Origin: Alphaproteobacteria bacterium
Lineage (GTDB): Bacteria; Pseudomonadota; Alphaproteobacteria; Micropepsales; Micropepsaceae
NCBI GenBank assembly: GCA_016124385.1
Contig: WGNU01000005.1
Coordinates: 248,001 to 312,000, forward strand
DNA length: 64,000 nt
Reading direction: 5' to 3'
Each line of letters opens with the position of its first letter. Positions within the stretch are counted from its first letter, which is position 1. Under the pieces are notes generated by a model, which saw only the letters and a list, made by a program, of their open reading frames with translations, did not search any database and was not told the origin of the DNA. This document shows positions 6,873 to 17,364 of the stretch, piece after piece. Made by a program: the position numbers and the translations under genes.

Positions 6873-9107
6873 TCATTTCTCGGTCGCCCTGAAGACGCCG
6901 TCCCAATCGGCCGGCGGTGGCGTTTCCTTGAAATCGGCGATCCGCTCCGCATAGACGTCGTGGAGCGCGTCGAGCCCGTGAAAGCCGAGCCCGCGGCAGG
7001 TGGCAAGCGCCGCCTCCGCGCCCGCCCAATCCGCCGCGCGATAGCGATCGAGCAGCTCCTTGTGGGCCGCGCGCACCGCGCCGTAGCGCGACGGCGGAAT
7101 GTCGAACACCGAGAGCAGGGTGAAGATGCGCGACGGCCGCTCGCGGCCCTTGACGCGCACGAGGTCGATTTCGAGGAGCGGCAGGTCGCCCGCTTGCGAT
7201 TGCGTTGCCTCGCCCGTGAGGAGCGGCACGCCGTATTGTTTGGTGAGGCTCTCGAAGCGCGAGGCCACGTTCACCTCATCGCCGATCGCGGAATAGTCGA
7301 ACCGCTGCACCGATCCCAGATTGCCGACGCAGCACTCGCCCGTGTTGATGCCGATGCCGAGCGAGACGGGCCGGAAATCGCGCCCGGCGCGCTTGGCTTC
7401 CTCCCCCCATCGCCGGTTGAGTTCGGCGACCTTGTGCAGCATTGCTTCGCCCGCCTGGAGCGCGTGTCGCGCGTGATTTTCATCGTCCAGCGGCGCGTTC
7501 CAGAACGCCATGATCGCATCGCCGATATATTTGTCGATCGTGCCTGCGTGCCCCATCACCACGTCGCTGAGCGGCGTGAAGAGCTCGTTGATGAAGCGCG
7601 TGAGCTCGGCGGCGGTGAGGCCTTCGGAAATCTTCGTGAAGCCGCGCACGTCGCTGAAGAGGAGGGTGAGCGGGCGCACCTCGCCGCCCAGGCTGAGGCG
7701 CTCGGGCTGCGCGATCAGCTGCTGCACGACGGCGGGCGAGACGTATTGGCCGAAGGCGCGGCGGATCTCCTGACGCTGCACTTCCGTGCGCCGGTAGAGA
7801 TAGAAACTCGCCGAGGTGCCGAGCAGGAACACGCAGAGCGAGGGATAAAGCGGGTCGAGCAGAACGCCGCTGCGGCTGAATAAGAGCCACGCGGCGAGAT
7901 TGAGCGCACTGATCGCGACGAGCCCGCTGAACGCCGCCATCTGCGCCGAGACGAGCGGAAAGAGCGCGGCGAGCCCCGCGCCCAGCACGGCGAGCGCGGT
8001 CAGCTCCAGCGCGGCGGCATAGTCGGGCCGCGTGAGGCCCTGGCCCGTGAGGAGGTGCTCGATGATCTGCTGATGGATCGCAACGCCCGGCACGGTTTCT
8101 TCCAAGGGCGTCGCGCGCAGATCGACGAGCCCCGCCGCGCTCGTCCCGATGAGGATGATGCGCCCTTCGATCTCGGAACGCGGCACCTCGCCGGCGAGCA
8201 CCTGCCACGCGGGCACCAGATCGACCGGCCGCACGAGGCGGTAGCGCAGCCAGATCCCGGCATCGGCGTCCGTGCGCACATCCACCGCCCCGATCCGCAC
8301 ATGGTTGACGCCGCTCGCCTGGCCGTAGGCTTCCTCGCCGCTCGCGTTCGAGGCCTTGATGACATAGGTGCTCGCCCCTTGCGCGACGCGCAGCGCCTCC
8401 GCCGCGAGCGAGGGCGCGATCACATCGCCCGCGCGGAAGAGGAGCGGCACGCGGCGCACCACCTGATCGCGGTCGGGAATCCAGTTGATCGCGCCAAGTC
8501 CCGTCGCGGCCGCGGTGAACTCGGGAAGGTTCCCGGTGTGCCCGCTGAAACCGCGCAGGAACGGCAGCGGATCATCGCCCGCGACCGCGAACGCGGCCTT
8601 GCCCGGGAACGGCGCGCCGCTCCCTTCCACATGGGTGAGCGTTTCGGCGAGCACGACGGGCGCAGCCCCGATCGCCGCCGCGAAGCGCTGATCCTTGGGC
8701 GTCCAGCCGGCGACCACGGGCGCGAGTGCGGCCGCCTGCTCCGGCGGCAGCCCCGCCAACACCTGTTCGAGCGAGGTGCGGTCGGGCTCGGCGAAGACGA
8801 CGTCGAACGCGATCGCGGCCGCGCCGTTCCGGCGCAGCGTCTCGACCATGTCGGCGAGAGTCGAGCGCGGCCAGGGCCACTGGCCGAACCGCGCGAGCGA
8901 GGCCTCGTCGACATCGACGATACGCACGGCGTCGGCCTCAGGCGCCTCGAGCGGGCTCAGCCGCTGCCATTGATCGAAGCCGATGAAGCGCAGTGCTTTG
9001 AGGAAATAGGGATCGGCCGCGCCCACGCCGACGGCGGCGCACAGGAACGCCACCACGAAGATCGGGTAGAGAAGGCCGGTGGCGGCGCGGCGGCGGGGGG
9101 GTCCCAT
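6873..9107 (-). CDS. Membrane adenylate cyclase with CHASE2 sensor domain
   Basis: Residues about 13-32 are a transmembrane anchor and 33-365 a periplasmic CHASE2 sensor domain (motifs VRIVDVDEASLARFGQWPWP and INWIPDRDQVVRRVP). Three transmembrane helices lie at about 366-436 and a class III nucleotide cyclase domain at about 475-655. The metal-binding aspartates D486 (FSDVRGF) and D530 (KYIGDAIM) are present. K526 and D604 occupy the purine-specifying positions typical of adenylate rather than guanylate cyclases. N613 and R617 provide the transition-state residues. The enzyme should therefore make cAMP from ATP in the cytoplasm in response to a periplasmic signal. Three cNMP-binding proteins lie within 7 kb. 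The gene starts at an ATG with TCTAGAT-rich sequence upstream and no strong ribosome-binding site. Confidence 0.93.
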   Translation of the reverse strand: MGPPRRRAATGLLYPIFVVAFLCAAVGVGAADPYFLKALRFIGFDQWQRLSPLEAPEADAVRIVDVDEASLARFGQWPWPRSTLADMVETLRRNGAAAIAFDVVFAEPDRTSLEQVLAGLPPEQAAALAPVVAGWTPKDQRFAAAIGAAPVVLAETLTHVEGSGAPFPGKAAFAVAGDDPLPFLRGFSGHTGNLPEFTAAATGLGAINWIPDRDQVVRRVPLLFRAGDVIAPSLAAEALRVAQGASTYVIKASNASGEEAYGQASGVNHVRIGAVDVRTDADAGIWLRYRLVRPVDLVPAWQVLAGEVPRSEIEGRIILIGTSAAGLVDLRATPLEETVPGVAIHQQIIEHLLTGQGLTRPDYAAALELTALAVLGAGLAALFPLVSAQMAAFSGLVAISALNLAAWLLFSRSGVLLDPLYPSLCVFLLGTSASFYLYRRTEVQRQEIRRAFGQYVSPAVVQQLIAQPERLSLGGEVRPLTLLFSDVRGFTKISEGLTAAELTRFINELFTPLSDVVMGHAGTIDKYIGDAIMAFWNAPLDDENHARHALQAGEAMLHKVAELNRRWGEEAKRAGRDFRPVSLGIGINTGECCVGNLGSVQRFDYSAIGDEVNVASRFESLTKQYGVPLLTGEATQSQAGDLPLLEIDLVRVKGRERPSRIFTLLSVFDIPPSRYGAVRAAHKELLDRYRAADWAGAEAALATCRGLGFHGLDALHDVYAERIADFKETPPPADWDGVFRATEK

Positions 9108-9309
9108 CTAGCGGAGACTCCGGGCCCGGCGCGCGCCCGCGCAATCGGCGCTCCCGATGACCCCCTGATCGGCCGGCATCCTGCCCCCATGCTCCGCGAG
9201 GCGAGGAACGTCCCCGATCCCGCACGCCCATCCCGCGGCGCACGGATTATCCTCGCCCGCGATTAGAGGCTGAGGAGCAAGAGAGAGGCAAGGGCCAAAA
9301 AAGTGCCGC

Positions 9310-9684
9310 TCAGAGCCGTGTGGCGATCGCTTTGTCCATCGCACGCAGGCGATGGGTCAGCACGCGCATCACGCGGAGCGCGAAATAGGGCGTGTCGCTG
9401 ACCATCCGCAGGAACCGCTTTTCGTCGACCGCGATGACCACGCTGGCCGTCACCGCGCGGACGGTTGCGCTGCGCGGCTCGCCGTCGATCAGCGCCATCT
9501 CGCCGACGATGTCTTCGGGTCCGACCGTTTCCAGCACGGTCTCGCCGTCGAGGATTTCCAGCTTGCCGGATTCGACGACGAAGAGTTGATGCGCCGCCTC
9601 GCCCTTGGAGAAGAGGACCTGGCCTGGAGCCAATTTCTTGGTCGAAGGGTCGCCGCGAAAAAGACCCAGAAATCCGTCAGCCAT
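9310..9684 (-). CDS. Small stand-alone cyclic-nucleotide-binding protein
   Basis: Protein of 124 residues beginning MADGFLGLFRGDPSTKKLAP. The start at 9684 is chosen because GGGGGAGAT lies directly upstream and the domain begins there. The longer frame reaching 10125 overlaps the transglutaminase gene. The whole protein is one Crp/Fnr-type cNMP-binding domain with an intact cassette GEMALIDGEPRSATV. There is no DNA-binding helix-turn-helix, so it is not a transcription factor of the CRP type. It ends in a C-helix-like stretch (LRVMRVLTHRLRAMDKAI). It may be a cAMP-binding adaptor or effector. It lies upstream of the CHASE2 cyclase on the same strand, 200 bp away. Confidence 0.85.
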   Translation of the reverse strand: MADGFLGLFRGDPSTKKLAPGQVLFSKGEAAHQLFVVESGKLEILDGETVLETVGPEDIVGEMALIDGEPRSATVRAVTASVVIAVDEKRFLRMVSDTPYFALRVMRVLTHRLRAMDKAIATRL

Positions 9685-9767
9685 GTGTATCTCCCCCAAA
9701 AGAGGCGCCAAACTGCGATACTTATGTGACACTGGAATGAACGGTCGACAACGGTCGCGCGCATCGC

Positions 9768-10673
9768 TCAGCCGCCGTTGCGCGGCGCGGCGGGCGCCTC
9801 GACCGGCACGACATCGACCGCGTGGCTCGTCGCCTGGGTGCCAGCGCTCCGCACAGCGCCGACCGTCGGCGCGGCGTCGGAATAATCCCGCCCATAGGCG
9901 ACAACGATGTGATCGCCCCGCGCGAAGACGGCGTTGGTCGGATCGTACTCCACCCAGCCGATCGCCTGTCCGCACCACGCGCGCACCCAGGCATGCATCG
10001 CGTCCGACCCCTCCAGCCGCGTCTGCCCGGTGGGCGGGATCGTGCGCAGGAACCCGCTCACATAGCCCGCCGGAACGCCGATGCCGCGCAGACACGCGAT
10101 CATGAAATGCGAAAAATCCTGGCACACCCCCGCGCGCAGCGTGAACACCTGCTCGACCGGTGTCTCGACGGTCGTCGCGCCCGGCATGAAGCGGAAATCG
10201 CGGTGGATCGCCTCGCCGATCGCCTGGACGGCCGAAAGGCTGGTCGCGTCCGCCGGCAGTGCCGCGCGCGCGTAATCGCTTGCCTCCGCGAACGCCGCGA
10301 CGCGGACCGAGCGGCCGGTGAAATGGTGCGGCGAATCCGGCGCGAGCGAGAGGCTCGCCGTGATCTCATCGCCAAGCGCTGCGAGCAGCGGCGCCGGCGC
10401 CTGCGGCACGGCGGCCTCCAGCCGCTGCACGCGCGCGCGCACGGAAAAGCCCAGCTCCGCCTGCGCTGCCTTGTAGGCGACTTCGGCGACCGCGTTGCCG
10501 AAGAAATCCCGCCCGTCCCAGCGCTCTTGCGGAGCGGGCTCGCCTTCGAGGATTCCGGTCACGAGACGCTGCGCACCGGGCAGATCCGCCGGCATCAGGC
10601 GCAGCAGATAGCGCCCGGCGGTGGCGGGCGGCGTATAGACTTGACGGATCCGAAGGCGGACGTCGTAGAGCAT
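9768..10673 (-). CDS. Transglutaminase-like cysteine protease-fold protein
   Basis: 301 residues. Residues 1-105 are the N-terminal beta domain found in bacterial transglutaminase-like proteins. Residues about 130-250 are the transglutaminase core. The catalytic triad is visible: C184 (AGVCQDFSH), H227 (MHAWVRAW) and D244 (EYDPTN). There is no signal peptide, so it is cytosolic. It is the third gene of an operon, starting 12 bp after the ATP-grasp/alpha-E gene. The family's activity (peptide or isopeptide cleavage, or transfer) has not been firmly established. The context predicts action on an amide or peptide built by the ATP-grasp partner. The C-terminal 50 residues are Ala/Val/Pro-rich and unstructured. 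Confidence 0.87.
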   Translation of the reverse strand: MLYDVRLRIRQVYTPPATAGRYLLRLMPADLPGAQRLVTGILEGEPAPQERWDGRDFFGNAVAEVAYKAAQAELGFSVRARVQRLEAAVPQAPAPLLAALGDEITASLSLAPDSPHHFTGRSVRVAAFAEASDYARAALPADATSLSAVQAIGEAIHRDFRFMPGATTVETPVEQVFTLRAGVCQDFSHFMIACLRGIGVPAGYVSGFLRTIPPTGQTRLEGSDAMHAWVRAWCGQAIGWVEYDPTNAVFARGDHIVVAYGRDYSDAAPTVGAVRSAGTQATSHAVDVVPVEAPAAPRNGG

Positions 10674-10685
10674 CGTGCGCGCGGT

Positions 10686-13073
10686 CTAGCGGAAATACGT
10701 ATCGGAGAGGAGTTCGGAGAAGGCGGCGAGATCGCCCCACACCTTGAAGAGCGCGCTCGTCGTCACGCTCTGCGCGCTCTCGACCGCCAAATCGCCGTGG
10801 ATCTGATGCGCCGCGCGGAGCAGCGGCGACATCGCGCCGTCCTCGACCGCGTGCGGCAGGGCGGCGACCTGCTCCTTGAAATCGGCGAGTAGCGAGAGCA
10901 GCGCGCGCGGATTGCGCAGATCGAAGGCGAGAAGGTCGAGCACGTTCGTGCGGTTGACCTCCATCGCGAAGAGCCGGCGGTGCGCCATCGCGCTGTCGCC
11001 GACCTCGATCGCGACGTCGAGCGCGCCGTCCGGCACGCCCGGTTGCGTGTATTCGCCGAGCAGCGAGGCGATCTGCATCGCGCGCTCGAGCGAGCGGCCC
11101 GTTCCCATGAACCGCCAGCCGGTCGTGCGCATCATGTTCTCGTGCACGAGGCCGAAGAACCCCGCGATCTCCCGGAGGAGATGGTTGAGCGTGTGCGCGG
11201 TCTCATGGCCAGGCGGCAGGGTCGCGAGCGCCCGCGCGCTGTGCGTGACGTCGTTGAGCGCAAGCCATCCGTCCACGGAGAAACGGTCGCGCACGCGCCC
11301 CGCGCTGGTCAGCGCCGCCGCCAGCACGCCCGAGATGCCCGTCGGCGCCGCATCCAGGAAGGCGCGCCGGAACGTGAGGAAATTTTCGAGATGAAGGAGC
11401 ACGGGAAGCTGCGAATCCCCGGTCTCGGCAAGGCGCACGTGATAGGCGCGCTTCAGCCGCATGAGGCTTTCCGCGCGCTCGACATAGCGCCCCAGCCAGA
11501 AAAGATTGTCCGCCGCGCGGCTGGGCAGCGACCCCGGCCGCGAGCGCGCGACCGGCGTCGCCGAAACGCTTGGCGGCGCGGGCGGCGCGCCCGCCGCCGG
11601 ACCGATCACCCACACGTCGGCGACCGCGCCGCCTTGCTGCATCGAGACGACATCGGCCTGGCCCGCGCGCCCGATCCGCGCATAGCCGCCCGGCATCGCG
11701 ATCCACCCGGCTTGCGTGCGCGCGAGGAAGACGCGCAGATTGATCGGCCGCGGCTCCAGCTGGCCGCCGGCATAGGCGGGGGTCGTCGAGAGCTGCACGG
11801 CTTCCTGCGCGACGATCCCGCCGCCGCGCCGCGCGAGCGCGCCCGCCAAATCGCGACCCCCTTCGCCAAGCACATTGGCGAGCGAGCGCTGCGCCGCCGC
11901 CTCGAACGGCAGGCCGGTCGAGAGTGCGGGCGCGAACATCATCCGCTCGGCGTTCGCGAGCACGTAGTCGCGCTCGGCCTTCTGGCCGCACCACCACGTC
12001 GCGATGTTGGGCATCTTGAGCGCTTCGCCGCGCACCGCCTCGCAGACGCGCGGCATGAACGCCATCAGCGCGCGCGATTCGAGAACGCCGACGCCGAGCG
12101 CGTTGACCATCGCGACCGAACCGTTGCGGAGCGCGCTGACGAGCCCGGGCGTTCCGATCTGCGAATGCTCGTTCAGCTCTAGCGGATCGGCAAAGCTCGC
12201 ATCGAGCCGGCGCCACAGGAGCCCGATCGGGTTGAGCCCGTCGACCGTGCGCACATGCACGCGTCCGTTCTCGATCGCGAGGTCCTCGCCCTCGAGGAGC
12301 AGCAGCCCCAGATGCCGCGCGATATAGGCGTGCTCGGAATAAGTGTCGGCCATGGGGCCTGGCGAGAGGATTGCTGCCGCGCCGTTGCCGTCCGGCCGCT
12401 GCGCGAACAGCGCCTCGCGGAACGCGCGGAAGAAATCATCGAGCGGGCGCACACTCGCGCGCGCCTGAAGATCGGAGAAAACGTGTGTCGTCGCCAGCCG
12501 GTTCTCGAGCGCGAAGCCTGCGCCGGCCGGGGCCTGCGTGCGGTCACCAAGCACCCACCACGCCCCGTCCGGGCCGCGCCCGATCTCGAAGGCAAGGAAG
12601 GAAAGGAAATGCCCGGCATGGGGCGTAACGCCCACGAGCGGGCGCAGCCATTCCGGGCTCGCCGCGATGAGCGCGGGCGGCAGGATCCCATCGCGCACGA
12701 GATGCGCCTCGCCGTAAAGGTCCGCCGCGATCGCCTCCAAAAGCTCCGCGCGCTGGGTCAGCGCCTGCGTGATCGCGGTCCATTCCTCTTCCGCGATCAG
12801 CACCGGGATATGGCTGAGCGGCCAGGCGCGATCAGCGGCTTCCTCATCGCCATAGCGGCGATAAAAGACGCCCGCGTCGCGCAGATATTGATCGCCGCGC
12901 GCGAACCGCAGCGAGACTTCCTCCGCCGGCAGGCGCGAGAGATCGTCCACGAACGCGCGCCAGACAGGGCGGATCGCGCCGCGCGAATCGAGCAGCTCAT
13001 CGGGCGAATTCCACGGCGCGCGGTAATGGGCGAGCAGCGGTAAGGACGGCGCCGCCGCCGTCTCGCGCTTCAT
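10686..13073 (-). CDS. Circularly permuted ATP-grasp / alpha-E domain protein
   Basis: 795 residues from the ATG at 13073, whose ATGA overlaps the TGA of the upstream gene, so translation is probably coupled. A 25-residue longer form starting at 13148 is unlikely. Residues about 30-480 form the circularly permuted ATP-grasp domain (type 2), including [20 protein letters not shown], a GEDL element and [12 protein letters not shown]. Residues about 505-795 form the helical alpha-E domain ([18 protein letters not shown]). Fusions of these two domains next to transglutaminases are a known conserved gene set in bacteria, predicted to form amide bonds with ATP. The product is uncharacterised. There is no signal peptide. 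Confidence 0.85.
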   Translation of the reverse strand: MKRETAAAPSLPLLAHYRAPWNSPDELLDSRGAIRPVWRAFVDDLSRLPAEEVSLRFARGDQYLRDAGVFYRRYGDEEAADRAWPLSHIPVLIAEEEWTAITQALTQRAELLEAIAADLYGEAHLVRDGILPPALIAASPEWLRPLVGVTPHAGHFLSFLAFEIGRGPDGAWWVLGDRTQAPAGAGFALENRLATTHVFSDLQARASVRPLDDFFRAFREALFAQRPDGNGAAAILSPGPMADTYSEHAYIARHLGLLLLEGEDLAIENGRVHVRTVDGLNPIGLLWRRLDASFADPLELNEHSQIGTPGLVSALRNGSVAMVNALGVGVLESRALMAFMPRVCEAVRGEALKMPNIATWWCGQKAERDYVLANAERMMFAPALSTGLPFEAAAQRSLANVLGEGGRDLAGALARRGGGIVAQEAVQLSTTPAYAGGQLEPRPINLRVFLARTQAGWIAMPGGYARIGRAGQADVVSMQQGGAVADVWVIGPAAGAPPAPPSVSATPVARSRPGSLPSRAADNLFWLGRYVERAESLMRLKRAYHVRLAETGDSQLPVLLHLENFLTFRRAFLDAAPTGISGVLAAALTSAGRVRDRFSVDGWLALNDVTHSARALATLPPGHETAHTLNHLLREIAGFFGLVHENMMRTTGWRFMGTGRSLERAMQIASLLGEYTQPGVPDGALDVAIEVGDSAMAHRRLFAMEVNRTNVLDLLAFDLRNPRALLSLLADFKEQVAALPHAVEDGAMSPLLRAAHQIHGDLAVESAQSVTTSALFKVWGDLAAFSELLSDTYFR

Positions 13074-16000
13074 GGACGAAGGCCGGGCGGCCGGCGCAGA
13101 TCGAGCGTCAGGGGCGCTTCGGGATGCGGCACCTCGCGCGGCGGCCAATAGGCGTGCGGCGTGTGGCCGAACGGCTCGAAGCGGGAGATCCGCCGCGATT
13201 CCGCCTCATAGCCATTCACCGGAAACGTCTCGTAGCTGCGCCCGCCGGGATGCGCGACGTGATAGACGCAGCCGCCGACCGCGCGCCCGCTCCAAATATC
13301 GAACACGTCGAACGTCAAGGGCGCGTGCACGGGCAGAACCGGGTGAAGCGACATCGCGGGTTTCCAGGCCTTGAACCGAACGCCGGCGACGGACGCCCCT
13401 GGTTCGTCGATGGGGGCGAGCGGCGCCTGACGCTGATTACAAGTCACCAGGTAGCGGCCGGGTTCCGCGCTCGTCAACTTCACCTGAAGCCGCTCGACCG
13501 AACTGTCCGCATAGCGCACGGTGCCGCCGATCGCGCCGGTCTCGCCCAGCACGTGCCACGGCTCGAGCGCTTGGCGCAGTTCCAGATGCGCGCCGTCGAG
13601 CCCGACCTCGCCGCAATAGGGGAAGCGGAAGGTCGCCTGCGCCTCGAACCATTCCGCACGCAGACGAAGCCCGTGATCCGCGAGGTCGCGCAGCACGGAC
13701 AGGAAATCCTCCCACACGAAATGCGGCAGCATGAAGCGGTCGCCGAGCGCATTGCCCCAGCGCGGCAGCGGCCCCTTCACGGGCGCGCGCCAGAACCGCG
13801 CGATCAGCGCCCGGATGAGGAGCTGCTGCGCGAGGCTCATCTTCGCGTCGGGCGGCATCTCGAAGCCGCGGAACTCGACGAGCCCCAGCCGCCCGGTGGG
13901 CCCGTCCGGCGAATAGAGCTTGTCGATGCAGATCTCGCTGCGATGCGTGTTGCCGGTGACATCGACGAGGAGGTTGCGCAGCAGCCGGTCGACCAGCCAG
14001 GGCGGCGGCGCGAGGCCCTCGGAGGGATCGGGCATCTGCGCGAGCGCGATCTCGAGTTCATAGAGACTGTCGTGCCGCGCCTCATCGATCCGCGGCGCTT
14101 GGCTCGTCGGTCCGATGAAAAGCCCGGAGAAGAGATAGGAAAGGCTGGGGTGCCGCAGCCAATAGGTCACGAGGCTGCGCAACAGGTCCGGCCGGCGCAG
14201 GAACGGGCTGTCGCTGGGCGTCGCGCCGCCCACGACGACGTGATTGCCGCCGCCCGTGCCGGTGTGCCGCCCGTCGATCATGAATTTGTCGGCGCCCAGC
14301 CGCGACAGCCGCGCTTCCTCGTAGAGCGCCTGCGTCGTCTCCACGCACTCGCGCCACGAGCGCGCGGGATGGATGTTGACCTCGATGACGCCGGGGTCGG
14401 GCGTCACGCGGATGACGTTGAGGCGTGGATCGTGCGGCGGCTGATAGCCCTCGACATGGACCGGCAGATTGAGTTCCGCCGCGCTCGCCTCGACGATCGT
14501 GACGAGTTCGAGATAATCCTCCAGCCGCTCGACCGGCGGCATGAAGACGCACAAATGCCCCTCGCGGATCTCGACCGCCATCGCGGTGCGCACGACGCCG
14601 TCGATCTCGGTCAGCATCTGCTCGTTGCGCGTCGCCTGCGCGGCGTTCGCGGCGAAGCTCACCTGCGGCTGCTCGGCCCCGATTGCCGCGATCCACTCGG
14701 CCGTAAAGTCGGGCAGCGGCGCGCGCTCCTCGAACGGGTCGGCCGGCACGACGTAAGGGTAGCGCGCGGGCGGCACATAGGGCAGCGAGCTGATCGGCAG
14801 GCGATAGCCGATCGGGCTGTCGCCGGGCACGAGGAACAGCTTCTCGCGCCGCGTGCGCCAGCGCTCGGATTGCCAGCGCGGCCGCCCCTGCGCCTGCCAG
14901 CGCTGGATCGGCAGCGCGAAGCCGGCGGGCGTGCCAAGGCCCCGTTCGAACACGCGGGCGAACCGCGCGCGCTCCTCGGGGTCCTCGAGTTTGGAATCCG
15001 AGAACGTGACGTTGCCGGGCAGCTTCGCCTCGCGCAGCACCCATTCGGCCGGATCCTCATAGGCCGGATGCACGCACTCTGGCGCGATGCCCAGCCGCGC
15101 GGTGACGCCCTCGAGGAGATGCCGCGCGTCCTCGGTCGTCACCGGCCTGGGCTCGCTCTCGCGCGAGATCAGCCGCGCGTCCTTCCAGATCGGCTTGCCG
15201 TCGGCGCGCCAATAGACCGAGAACGCCCAGCGCGGCAGCGTCTCGCCCGGATACCATTTGCCCTGGCCGTAATGGAGGAACCCGCCCGGCGCGAAACGCC
15301 CGCGCAGGCGGCGGATGAGCGCATCGGCGAAGGCGCGCTTGGTGGGGCCGACCGCGTCGGTGTTCCACTCGCCCGCCTCGAAGTCGTCGATCGAGACGAA
15401 CGTCGGCTCGCCGCCCATCGTGAGCCGCACGTCCTCGGCTTTCAGAATCTCATCGACCGTCTCGCCCAGCGCGTCGAGCGCCGCCCAGGATTCATCCGAG
15501 AAGGGTTTCGTGATGCGCGGATGCTCGGCGACGCGCGCCACCTGCATGTCGAAATTGAATTCGACGCCCGCCGCGCTGGCCGCGCCCGAGATCGGCGCGG
15601 CGTTGCGATAATGGGGCGTTGCCGCGAGCGGGATGTGGCTCTCGCCCGCGAGCAGCCCCGATGTCGGATCGAGCCCGACCCAGCCCGCGCCCGGCAGGAA
15701 CACTTCCACCCAGGCATGCAGATCGGTGAAATCGTAGGAGGTGCCCGATGGCCCGTCGAGCGAGGCGACATCGGCTTTGAGCTGAATGAGATAGCCCGAC
15801 ACGAACCGCGCCGCGAACCCCAGATGCCGCAGCGCATGGATCAGCAGCCAGGAGGAATCCCGGCACGAGCCCTTGCCGATCTCGAACGTCTCCTCGGGCG
15901 TCTGCACGCCCGGCTCCATCCGGATGATGTAGGAGACGGCCCGCGAGACGCGCAGATTGAGATCGACGATGAGGTCGATCGTGCGCGTGCGCCGGCGCGG

Positions 16001-16402
16001 CACGTCGGCGAGGAACGCGTTGAGGCGCGGCCCCGCCGGCTCGACGCGGCGGTAGATCTCAAGGTCCTGCGTCAGCTCTTCGGGGTACGCGAACGGCCAG
16101 TGTTCGGCGTCCTCCGAGACGAAGAAATCGAACGGGTTGTAGACCGTCATGTCGGCGACGAGATTGACCTCGATCTTGAGTTCGTTGACCGGGTCGGGAA
16201 AGACATAGCGCGCCAGCCAGTTCCCGTAAGGGTCCTGCTGGTGGTTCACGAAATGCCCGCCGGGCTGAACCTTCACCGAATGCGAGAGCACGCGCGTGCG
16301 CGAATGCGGCGCCGGGCGCAGCCGAATGATCTGTGGACTGAGGATAACGGGCCGGTCGTACCGATAATGCGTGAGGTGATAGATGCTCGCCTTGATGGAC
16401 AT
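13070..16402 (-). CDS. Transglutaminase / DUF2126 large protein
   Basis: 1110 residues from the ATG at 16402 ([18 protein letters not shown]). The frame extends to 16651, but the added residues are low-complexity and begin before the conserved N-terminus. Residues 1-90 are the N-terminal beta domain. Residues about 160-260 are the transglutaminase core with C180 ([10 protein letters not shown]), H229 (DLHAWVEV) and D245 (LDPTSG). The following roughly 800 residues are the DUF2126 domain, with a conserved [17 protein letters not shown] region that looks like a nucleotide-handling loop. It is the first gene of the three-gene operon, and its TGA overlaps the next ATG. DUF2126 has been proposed to be an amide ligase-like domain, but I rely on memory for that. 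Confidence 0.85.
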   Translation of the reverse strand: MSIKASIYHLTHYRYDRPVILSPQIIRLRPAPHSRTRVLSHSVKVQPGGHFVNHQQDPYGNWLARYVFPDPVNELKIEVNLVADMTVYNPFDFFVSEDAEHWPFAYPEELTQDLEIYRRVEPAGPRLNAFLADVPRRRTRTIDLIVDLNLRVSRAVSYIIRMEPGVQTPEETFEIGKGSCRDSSWLLIHALRHLGFAARFVSGYLIQLKADVASLDGPSGTSYDFTDLHAWVEVFLPGAGWVGLDPTSGLLAGESHIPLAATPHYRNAAPISGAASAAGVEFNFDMQVARVAEHPRITKPFSDESWAALDALGETVDEILKAEDVRLTMGGEPTFVSIDDFEAGEWNTDAVGPTKRAFADALIRRLRGRFAPGGFLHYGQGKWYPGETLPRWAFSVYWRADGKPIWKDARLISRESEPRPVTTEDARHLLEGVTARLGIAPECVHPAYEDPAEWVLREAKLPGNVTFSDSKLEDPEERARFARVFERGLGTPAGFALPIQRWQAQGRPRWQSERWRTRREKLFLVPGDSPIGYRLPISSLPYVPPARYPYVVPADPFEERAPLPDFTAEWIAAIGAEQPQVSFAANAAQATRNEQMLTEIDGVVRTAMAVEIREGHLCVFMPPVERLEDYLELVTIVEASAAELNLPVHVEGYQPPHDPRLNVIRVTPDPGVIEVNIHPARSWRECVETTQALYEEARLSRLGADKFMIDGRHTGTGGGNHVVVGGATPSDSPFLRRPDLLRSLVTYWLRHPSLSYLFSGLFIGPTSQAPRIDEARHDSLYELEIALAQMPDPSEGLAPPPWLVDRLLRNLLVDVTGNTHRSEICIDKLYSPDGPTGRLGLVEFRGFEMPPDAKMSLAQQLLIRALIARFWRAPVKGPLPRWGNALGDRFMLPHFVWEDFLSVLRDLADHGLRLRAEWFEAQATFRFPYCGEVGLDGAHLELRQALEPWHVLGETGAIGGTVRYADSSVERLQVKLTSAEPGRYLVTCNQRQAPLAPIDEPGASVAGVRFKAWKPAMSLHPVLPVHAPLTFDVFDIWSGRAVGGCVYHVAHPGGRSYETFPVNGYEAESRRISRFEPFGHTPHAYWPPREVPHPEAPLTLDLRRPPGLRP

Positions 16403-16722
16403 CGGCCGTTTGGTTCTCGTTTTGTGCGCCGCCCGAACGGGTCCCGGACGGGCCGCCTTGGATGATGCGTCGCTGAGCCGAGTCCGGGAAGTGCCACGAA
16501 GGGCAAATTCGGGGCCACATCGCGCCCCGGCCCGCACTGCCCTTATCGCCGAACCGCGGCCGCCGCATCTGCCGCTTTCGGGGGCATTTGGCGCGAATTC
16601 CGCCGCGAATCCAGCCAGTTCGCGCCCACCGGGCCGCCGCCACCATCGCATGCCGCCCGCCCGATGCGTCCCCCGAAATCATCTCATTTGCCTTGATGAC
16701 TAGATCGTCTAATAATGACGAT
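16403..16722. other. 320-bp intergenic region with divergent promoters
   Basis: GC-rich spacer between the transglutaminase operon (minus strand) and the first TetR gene (plus strand). Reading both strands I find no convincing protein. Frames crossing it are Arg/Pro/Ala-rich shadows. The only clear structure is the AT-richer stretch near 16688-16722, described separately. Confidence 0.6.
16688..16722 (+). promoter_or_regulatory. Candidate tetR promoter with overlapping operator
   Basis: A -35-like TTGCCT (16688-16693) and a -10-like TAATAA (16710-16715) are 16 bp apart. An inverted repeat ATCGTC (16704-16709) / GACGAT (16717-16722) with a 7-base spacer straddles the -10 and abuts the ATG at 16723. 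If this promoter is used, the transcript would be nearly leaderless, and a bound TetR would block its own gene. Promoter matches are modest. Confidence 0.35.
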
Positions 16723-17364
16723 ATGGTCAAAGACACTACCCTTGCTCCGCCCGATCGCCGCCGCCGGAAATCCCGCGCGGCGCTGCTGGCGGCCGGCGAG
16801 GGGCTGTTCGCGCGGCACGGCGTCGATGCCGTCTCGGTCGATGAGATCGTGGCGGCGGCGGATGTGGCGAAGGGCACCTTCTACAATCACTTTGAGAGCA
16901 AGGACGATTTGTCCCGCGCGATCGCCTCGGCCATCCGCGCGGAGGTGGAGGAGGCGGTGACGAGCGGCAACGCGGAGATCGCCGATCCCGCGCTCCGCTC
17001 CGCCCGGGCGCTCTGCGTCTATGCGCGCTTCGCGGAGAAGGCGCCCGATCGCGCGCGGGTGTTGACGCGCATTCACGCGGGCGCCGTGAAGCCGGGCGCG
17101 ACACTCAATCGCGGCGTCGTCGCCGACATCGAGCGCGGCCTTGCCGAGAACCGCTTTCAGGCGCGCTCGCTTCAGGCCGCGCTTCTTTTCGTGATGGGAA
17201 CGGTCATCGCCGGCATGGTGGCGGTCCTCGATGGCGCCGCGCCCGAGGAGATCGCCGCCGCCCTCGCCGAAATGCAGCTGGCCGGCCTCGGTCTGCCGGC
17301 ACCAGAAGCGGCCGCGCTCGGCACGGCCGCCGCCGCATCGATCTTCAGGGAGACAAACGCATGA
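16723..17364 (+). CDS. TetR-family transcriptional regulator
   Basis: 213 residues starting MVKDTTLAPPDRRRRKSRAA at 16723. The upstream in-frame residues are compositionally odd. An N-terminal TetR helix-turn-helix lies at about residues 18-65 (SVDEIVAAADVAKGTFYNHF). The C-terminal ligand domain is Ala-rich. The gene ends ATGA over the start of the VOC dioxygenase gene, so it is the first gene of the ring-cleavage operon and is probably autoregulated along with it. An inverted repeat overlaps its own start. The ligand is unknown, most plausibly an aromatic substrate or its CoA-free intermediate. Confidence 0.88.
   Translation: MVKDTTLAPPDRRRRKSRAALLAAGEGLFARHGVDAVSVDEIVAAADVAKGTFYNHFESKDDLSRAIASAIRAEVEEAVTSGNAEIADPALRSARALCVYARFAEKAPDRARVLTRIHAGAVKPGATLNRGVVADIERGLAENRFQARSLQAALLFVMGTVIAGMVAVLDGAAPEEIAAALAEMQLAGLGLPAPEAAALGTAAAASIFRETNA

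Noticed and set aside
13124..16465. Long plus-strand open frame (over 1100 codons) opposite the transglutaminase/DUF2126 gene
   Set aside because: Arg/Glu/Asp/His-rich translation without any domain, exactly antisense to a gene with catalytic triad and family motifs. It is a by-product of high GC3.
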